Origin: Neocallimastix lanati (nom. inval.)
Taxonomy: Eukaryota > Neocallimastigomycota > Neocallimastigomycetes > Neocallimastigales > Neocallimastigaceae
Reading direction: 5' to 3'
NCBI GenBank assembly: GCA_016946835.1
Contig: JACVTC010000017.1
Coordinates: 145,001-209,000, forward strand
Length of the DNA: 64,000 bases
The first letter of the stretch is position 1; the number at the start of each line of letters is the position of its first letter. Shown here piece by piece: positions 53,744 to 64,000 of this stretch. Position numbers and translations under genes: made by a program. Below the pieces are notes generated by a model. It was given only the letters and a program-made list of their open reading frames with translations. It was not told the origin of the DNA and ran no database searches.

Positions 53744-54141
53744 CAGTATAAGAAAAAATTTTTAATTGATATAAATACCAAGAAAATAACATAATAATTA
53801 AATAATAAAATATATGTATATTTCTAATTTATTAGATATTTTATTTCTTTTATTGATATTAATATTTAATATTTATTTACGAATATAAATCAAATTGATA
53901 GAATTTATTATTAAAACAACTTTCATTATCAATTAATTATATCATTAAGGGGAAAAAAATGAAAATAAAATAAAAAATTAAATAAATATATGAAAGTAAA
54001 TAAATTGAATAAATAAGTAATTAATGGGACTTTAATATAACTAATATCAAAAATAAAATAAATATAAAATAAGAGAAAAAGAATAAAAGAAGAGTAAAAG
54101 AAAATAATGGTAATAATTAATATCAATAAAAATAAATAAAT

Positions 54142-54228
<87 letters not shown>

Positions 54229-55932
54229 TTATATATTAATATAATTAATTTTACTTCATTTTTATTAATTTTATTTTTATTGAACTAAAAATAAATAAAT
54301 AAATAATATTTAAATAAATTAATAAATTATTTTCCCATAAAATTATAATAGGAAGAAAATAAATTAATTGAATTTAAATAAATTAAAAACGGTAAATTAC
54401 TAAATTTAGATAAAATGGATATAATTTTTTAATTAAGCTTTTTTTAATTTTAATATAGAAGGTATTTTCTTAAACATGAAGAAAGTAACAATATTTAAAT
54501 AATTTCATATTTTACTATATATGGTAATTTACTTTTTATTATGATTTTATTATTTTATTCTTCCTACAAAAATACTATTCAATAAAGTTTCACTAACAAT
54601 TATTTTTGTTTAAAAATTCCAATCCAATTCTATTTTCATTTTTTAATTTTTTTTTTTTTTTAGCTCTTATTTATATATATCATAAATTTTTTCCAATAAA
54701 TATATATATTTTTATTTTTATTTGTTTCTATGATTTGATTTGATTTGATTTTAAATTGGTTCAAATTCAAATGATAGTATTAAAAATTTATTTAAAACAT
54801 ATTAATTTTATATTTTTATATAAGCAGTAAAATATTTTAATTTATTTAAATAGTACTAACAATATATTTAATTTTATTAGCCATTAATCTCTATGATTAT
54901 ATTTATATTAATTTTATTTTTCTTTCTTTTTTTTAAGCTTTAGAGGTTGATTATCATATAATTTTATTATCGACAATTAATTACTAATGAAGTGTGATAT
55001 ATTCCCTTATATATATATATTATTATTATTATTTACTATTTATTATAAATTAAATTTTTTTATTACCAAAAAATATTATATTTTATTATTAATATATAAA
55101 AATTTAATATAAAATTATTTAATAATAAAATTATTCAATAATATTCATTATCTTTTCATATTTTATATATATTTTAATATATTTTATTTTATATATTAAA
55201 TATTTAAATTAAATTTTTTTATATGTCTCAAATCTTTAAAAAATTAATGATTATTTTAATATACAATTATTCTATTTAACAATAAATCTATATGTAGTTA
55301 TTGTGGCTATCTTTATTTTTATGTATATCATTAATATTTAAAAATTAATTTCTTCTTTAAAAATATGGCTTTATCTAAATTATATTATGTAACGGTAAAT
55401 ATAATAAAAGGTAATATATATTTTTTTATAAATAACTTTATTATTACCCAATAAAAAATATAATTAATATATTATTAAAACATAAAAAAAAATACATTAA
55501 AAAATACATAAAAAAAATTACATATATACAAAAAATATATATATTTTATTAATATTTAAATAAATTAGATATTTAAATTTTAAATTTTAACAGCCTTTTT
55601 TTTTTAATTATTTTATTATGTATTAATAATAATTCTTGAAACATTAAAAAAATATAAAAAAAGAAAAAAAAGTCCTTATTTTTTTTTTATTATAATTTTA
55701 AAAAACATGAATTGTTTCACTTTAATATATTTATATTTGAAGATTTATAATTAAAAAGTTTTGACTCAATATTTATAAAATAAATGTTAAATTTTATTGA
55801 AAGTAACAATTAAATTGAAACTATAGATACTATTTAAATGATTAAATATATATTATTTTTAATTATATTAATAGTTTAAATCAACTTGGATATATTCCAT
55901 TTATATTCGTTTATTATTATATTCTTTTTTTT

Positions 55933-55969
<37 letters not shown>

Positions 55970-56200
55970 AGGCATAGCATATATTTTTAATAATTCAAAA
56001 AATATAATAAATTTTCATTCCAAATTTAATAATTTATAAAATATGTAAAATACAATGATAATTTATTAATCAAATTTCATCAAAATTTTAGTTTAATAAG
56101 TAAACAAGTTTAACTTTATAATATAAAAAATAATATTACTTTAGTAATTTAAATTGTAAATAGTGATATTTAACAGTAAAATTTTTTATCTATATGTTTT

Positions 56201-56231
<31 letters not shown>

Positions 56232-56527
56232 TTCATTCATTTAAATTTTTTTCTTAACATAAAATATAATAGTTTAAATTGTATATTTATATAAAACTAC
56301 AAAGTATTTTATCTATTTATTAATTTATTTATTTATTCCAATTAGTTTTATTCATACAATAATAAGAAATAATTGTAAAAATATAAAAATTACTCTTTTT
56401 TTTTTTTTTTTTTTTTCGAATAAACTTAAAAACTTATAAATCATAAATATAGTTAATACAAAAAAAAAAAACTTTGATATTTAATTTATTTTTTCTTCTT
56501 TTTTATATTCATATAAATAAAACAAAA

Positions 56528-56561
<34 letters not shown>

Positions 56562-56607
56562 ATTAGAATACAATACAATATAGAACTTTTTTTTAGAATA
56601 ATAAAAA
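53009..56607. other. gene-free AT-rich stretch
   Basis: Holds T/A runs (53368-53400, 53537-53562, 55932-55970), a long (TTTA)n tract (54139-54230) and otherwise AT simple sequence. An ATTGTGGC octamer at 55300 matches the recurring GCCACAAT motif. No coding or RNA signal was recognised. Confidence 0.65.
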
Positions 56608-58698
56608 ATGAATAAAAATAATCAACCAGGCTGTCCCCCAAGATTGGCTTCTTATGATATGTCCTTAGAACATAAAATAACAAATCAATATATTAATAAT
56701 TCACAAAATCAATCTTCAATATATAATCATAGTGTACTAATGCCTGTTAAAGGAGGAAGTACATATAGTAATATTTCGCAATCTCAAAATAATTATTATT
56801 CATCTATAAATAGACCAAATCAAACGCAAAATTTCCAATCAAGAATTCCACAACAAAGAATAAGTGTTAATAATGGTGATATATCAATGCAACCAATAAA
56901 GAATTACGTTCAACCTTTATCCAATAATCATAATATAAATATAATAAATCCTAACCTTAATAATTCACAATATTCTGATTTTAATAACAATTTCTATCAA
57001 AATAATAATCAATCTAAAAAATTAAATTTTTTCAATGTAATTTCAAATTTAAAGTCAATATTCAAACAAAGCAAGCTTTCTAAATGGACTTTAATATTTA
57101 TTATTTTACAAGTTATAGTGATTGTAACTTTAGAAACTTTATTATTTATTAATAATAAGTATTTTCATGATAAATTTATGGATATTAATGAAAAACATAA
57201 GAAACCTTCTTCCATATTTGATAAAAATTATAATCAATCAAAATCTGTAATGATATATCATATTATTTTTATTATTGCCCAAATTTTCGTATTAGTTATA
57301 TATTATGATAGTTTTAGAATTTCAAGTTCAGTTCAATTAATTACTGTTAGTATTTTCAATTTCATTATTGCTGGATATTCATTTTATCAAATATTTCAAG
57401 CTTATTTCTTATTCAAAGATATTAGTAATACTGACGAAATTAAAAATAGTAAAGATGATGAATTGAGGTTTATTACTTCGACAAGCAAATATACTCAGTA
57501 CGAAATATTTTTTATTAAATTTTATTGTTTAAAAAAAAATTATAAAAATATTTATAAAAACGATGTAAACGATAATATTAACATAACTTATTTAAATTAT
57601 TATTATATTAATAGAATTATGAGTTATGTAGTTGCAATTGCTTCAATATTATTATTTAGTGCCGTAGTTTTATTAGTTATGAGTATATTCTTATTTAAAA
57701 AATTAGGTTGGAATATCTATAGAAATGTTGGTGCTGATATTGAAAAAACAGGTAAAAATTTTATTATATTAATTTAAAATAATTAAAAAATTAAAAAATA
57801 AAATAAATTAAATTAATTAAAAATTAATCTAAATTTTAAAATAATAATAATAGTTATTATAAAAAGAAGATATACATTTGGAATTGTTTTAAAATTCAAA
57901 ATTTTCTTTATTTTTGGAATTATCGCACAAGTAAATTAAATAAATTAAATATAATATATTTTCTTATAACAAATAAATATCAATTTAGTAAATTGAATTA
58001 ACATATTTATTTTATTTTAAAAAAAATATATATATTATTTTTAAAAGTGCTTTATTTTTCCTAATAAGGATGAAGAAATTAGATGGAATGATGTGGTTAG
58101 TAGTATTGATACAATTATAAAAGGATATGCTGCATACGCATTAACAATAATTTTAATTATTAATGTCATATGTGGTTACTTCGCAGTAAGTATTATTACA
58201 AAATAAATAAATGATTTAAAACAATTAAAATTATTAATAGTTATTAAAATTTTTAAATTTTATATAATTATTATATATATATATATTCATTAATATTAGG
58301 TAAAGAAACAAAGCAACTTTTTAATGATAATATATATTCTTTCTGATATGATTTTCATTATATTTTCGGCTTATATGATCTATATTATTTTTAAAGAAAA
58401 CCAATATTCAGCAGTAATAAAATCATTAACAGGATTTGGTAAGAAAAAAAAGAAATTATATAAATATATAAATAAAATAATAAAAAATTTTAACTTAAAA
58501 AATATATATATATATTAATTAAAATTTTAATTTTTTATATATTCTAAAAAATAAAAAAATAAAAAAATAGCCTCTATTGAAATAGTACTTCTTTTAATAT
58601 CCTTATACTTTTCAATTTCTGTTATGTCAGACTTTAATAGTATTGATATTATTAAAGAAACTAACCATAATAAAATTAATAGACAATTTAGTCTTTAA
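56608..58698 (+). CDS. UPF0658 Golgi apparatus membrane protein
   Basis: Five exons (56608-57751, 57854-57930, 58048-58185, 58300-58438, 58571-58698) give 541 residues. The first 155 residues are polar and Asn/Gln/Ser-rich, presumably cytosolic. Membrane segments follow at about 160-181, 216-233, 241-266 and 338-363, then one or more in each later exon (FKIFFIFGIIAQ; YALTIILIINVICGYFA; MIFIIFSAYMIYIIF; IEIVLLLISLYFSI). The segment LFKKLGWNIYRNVGAD just before the first intron is the conserved UPF0658 stretch of fungal Golgi membrane proteins of unknown function. Each splice keeps phase and removes stop-rich AT sequence. A hydrophilic insertion at about 272-330 is unusual and Asn/Tyr-rich. Family call good, molecular function unknown. 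Confidence 0.85.
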
Positions 58699-61163
<2,465 letters not shown>

Positions 61164-62806
61164 ATGTCAGATAATAATAATTTACAGCAACAATTAAATA
61201 TTGCTTTACAACAGCAATCACAACAAACTTCAACACCGGAACAACAAAATGTTGAAGCTAAAAATACAACAGGAAAAAGAAAAAAAACATTAAGAGCTTG
61301 TTATCATTGTCAAAAAACACATCTCACATGTGATGATGGTAAAATAATTTTCTTGTAATGAATAATAATTTGTTGATTTTATATATAAGCATTTAAACAT
61401 TCAGATATAAAGATACAAATTTACAAATAATTTACTTTTATATATATTATTAACAAAAATAATAATATTATTATTATTTAAATATAATAAAATATATTAA
61501 TATTATATTAATATTATATTAATATTATAATTAAAATTATAAATATAATTAAAATAAATGTTAATTTATTTGTAGCAAGACCATGTTCACGTTGTATTAA
61601 AAGAGGTCTTGCTGCTACCTGTACTGATGGTATTAGAAAGAAGGCTAAATATTTAGATGATTTGGACTTAACATCAACAGGTAAATAAAATCATTTCTTT
61701 AAAAAAAAAAAAAAGTAAAAATAATAATAATAAATATAATAAATATAATTTCTTCTTTTTTGTCTTTTTTTTTTTTTCTTTTTTTTTTTTTTTTTCTATT
61801 TCCTTTTCATATGTATATATATGAATATATGAATAAATGTCTAATCTACATATTAATATATAATTATATTGTATATAATTATTATAATTATTGTTAATAT
61901 ATATATATATATAGCAACCACTAGTAATCCAATTATTTCTAATCCTTCATTACTTGATGTTCAAGATACAATAAAACAAGAAACCCCAAATTTCTTAACG
62001 CAAAATTCAGATTTATTATTGCAAGGTAATAAAAATAATAATAATATCATTAAAAATATAATTACAAAGTTTTATTCTATCCATATACATACATTATATA
62101 TTTTTATTTTTTTTTAAAAAAAAGAAAAAAGAAAAAAATTATCTTTCATATTGACTGTATATTTTTTTAATATTTTTTTTTTTTAAAAAAAAAATAAAAT
62201 AAAATAAAATTGCTTTCAACTTAAATTAATATCAATATTTCAATATTCATTTAATTAATTAAAATATAATTACTAAATAATAATTAAATAATAATTAAAT
62301 AAATAATAATTTATACTTAATTAATAAATAAATAGCTGCTGCAAGTACAGCACCTCAAGTTTTACAAACAGATGCCACTAAAGTTGATCCTTCAATTTCA
62401 AATTTTCTTCCTTCAAATTTCAATTTTGGCTCAGAAACTGTAAATTTGGAATATTCAATTTTATCAAATATGATTCAAGCAAATGCTATGAATAATACCA
62501 ATTCGCCGTCTTCACCATTTGTTTTACAAGATATAGGAATGAATAATAATAATAATAATATTGCTGCTTCAGTACGTGACTCTACAAGATTATATAATAC
62601 CATTAATGGAAGTATGCTTCCTTCACCACTTAATCCAAGTAATCTTAATAGTACAACAGAGGTATACGGAAATGTAAATAAACCATATGATTATAAAGAA
62701 GGTTTTCATCATTTAGTTAAATATGTTAAAGGATGGTAGGATTATCTTAAAATATATATTATTATTATTATTATTTAAAAAGTAGATTTTATTATATTTA
62801 TTATAG

Positions 62807-62861
<55 letters not shown>

Positions 62862-63280
62862 GACTAAATAGCTTTATTCACCATCTTCAAAAAAAATTTT
62901 TTTTTTTAATTTATTATCAAAATCAATAGTATGGAAAAGAAAAATATTTTACGTATTTGTAGAGCTTTAGCTCAATTTAGACCATCATTTATGGCAATTT
63001 TAATTCATTTATCAGAAGAAGATTTAATTTTTATGGAGAAATGTTTTCAACGTACTTTAACAGTAAGTAATTTTAATGTTATTATAAGTGTAAAAATAAA
63101 ATAGTAAAACCAAAATATAAAATATTTATATAAGACAATAAAAAAGATAATAAAAAAAAAAAAATAATTATAATATATTAAAAATAAAAGTTGTTGTTTT
63201 TATTTTTGTTTTTAATATAAATTTAATAATAATTTCTAATTATATATATTTTTTTTAAATTTTCTTTTTTTTTTTAACAT

Positions 63281-63331
<51 letters not shown>

Positions 63332-63888
63332 AATATGAAAAATTAATAAATTTTTCTGGTACACCAACGGTTGTATGGAGAAGAACTGGTGAAATTGCAC
63401 TGGTAGGGAAGGAATTTTCTCTTTTAACTCAATGGCCTCGTGATCAATTGTTAAGTAAAAAAACATATATATATGAGGTAAGTAATTTTTAAATTTATAT
63501 AAATTCAAAAAAGAAAAAATAATAAATAAATAAAAATAAAAATAAAAATAACTCTATAATTATAATATATATTTTAATTAATAATATTTTTAAACTTTAT
63601 AATATATATTATAAATATATTTCTTTTTTTTATTTTTTTATTTTTTTATTTTTACACAAATAATGATAGTTAATGGATAATTCATCAGCAGTAGAGTATT
63701 GGGAACAATTTTCTTTAATTGCTTTTGATACCTCACAACAATGTGTTATGACAACTTGTAATCTAATATCACATCAAGGAACAACAGTACCTTGTGCTTT
63801 CTGTTTTACTATTAAAAGAGATATATTTGATGTACCTTTGGCTATCGTTGGAAACTTTTTACCTTTATTTGAAAAATTTTCTCAATAA
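61164..63888 (+). CDS. ERT1: ERT1/AcuK-type Zn(II)2Cys6 regulator with PAS domain
   Basis: ERT1/AcuK proteins are fungal-specific regulators of gluconeogenesis and non-fermentable carbon use. Seven exons (61164-61338, 61576-61680, 61915-62025, 62336-62735, 62930-63062, 63331-63477, 63670-63888) give 429 residues. A Gln-rich start leads to the zinc cluster, split by intron 1: [15 protein letters not shown] and [16 protein letters not shown], cysteines at 46, 49, 56, 62, 65 and 74 (CX2CX6CX5CX2CX8C), then [12 protein letters not shown] low-complexity middle precedes the conserved C-terminal half: [52 protein letters not shown] and the PAS end TFCFTIKRD-like [20 protein letters not shown]. It resembles Ascomycete ERT1 almost residue for residue there. 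Exon 6 begins directly after a 45-base A run (63285-63329). Confidence 0.94.
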
Positions 63889-64000
63889 AAAAAAAAATAA
63901 ATTTTTTTATTATTTTATTTTACATATAAAGATATATATATATACATATATATAGATTTAATTTTATCTTGTGAACTAAATTTTCTTATTTTTTCTTTTT
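63889..64000. other. 3' flank of the ERT1-like gene
   Basis: AT-rich sequence to the window end. No feature was seen. Confidence 0.6.

Overview
The window is about 64 kb of nuclear DNA from a very AT-rich fungus. Genes are sparse, introns are short and AT-rich, homopolymer A/T runs of 20-50 bases are common, and proteins carry long Asn runs. A Zn(II)2Cys6 regulator (ERT1/AcuK type) points to fungi. A C2CD3-type centriole/basal-body protein points to a flagellated (zoosporic) fungus. Together with the base composition, this suggests an anaerobic gut fungus (Neocallimastigomycota: Neocallimastix, Piromyces, Anaeromyces, Orpinomyces). That placement is an inference.

Layout. 1-6001: gene-free low-complexity DNA with a 160-bp tandem duplication and a small GC-richer islet. 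6002-8628 (-): SEC13 in 7 exons. 9694-10671 (-): ALG13 in 3 exons. 10672-12359: intergenic, with a pair of about 130-bp direct repeats. 12360-23790 (+): a giant C2CD3-like gene in 6 exons. 23791-37160: mostly gene-poor, holding an unidentified broken frame (24.9-25.4 kb), a small GPI-type Cys-rich secreted protein (26170-26917, -), and a 31.3-35.2 kb block of decayed coding pieces (membrane-protein tail, Cys-rich stretch, ABC-transporter fragment, LRR fragment) bracketed by inverted copies of a GC-richer repeat. 37161-37696 (-): ribosomal protein eS28, with what looks like a start-codon-only first exon. 37993-38082 (+): a box C/D snoRNA. 42613-46784 (+): ATF/CREB-type bZIP factor. 47860-48999 (-): PEX14 homologue with two adjacent in-frame stops. 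49518-53008 (+): PPIL2 U-box cyclophilin, 8 exons. 56608-58698 (+): UPF0658 Golgi membrane protein, 5 exons. 61164-63888 (+): ERT1/AcuK-type regulator, 7 exons.

The genes are unrelated housekeeping and regulatory genes: COPII coat, N-glycosylation, centriole, ribosome, rRNA methylation, spliceosomal cyclophilin, peroxin, two transcription factors. There is no operon-like or pathway cluster. The items most worth a second look are the PEX14 homologue in a presumed anaerobe, the snoRNA with a readable 18S guide, acceptor sites that sit at the end of pure A runs, and the relic block at 31-35 kb. All exon boundaries were worked out by eye from GT/AG sites, reading phase and family resemblance, without transcript data.
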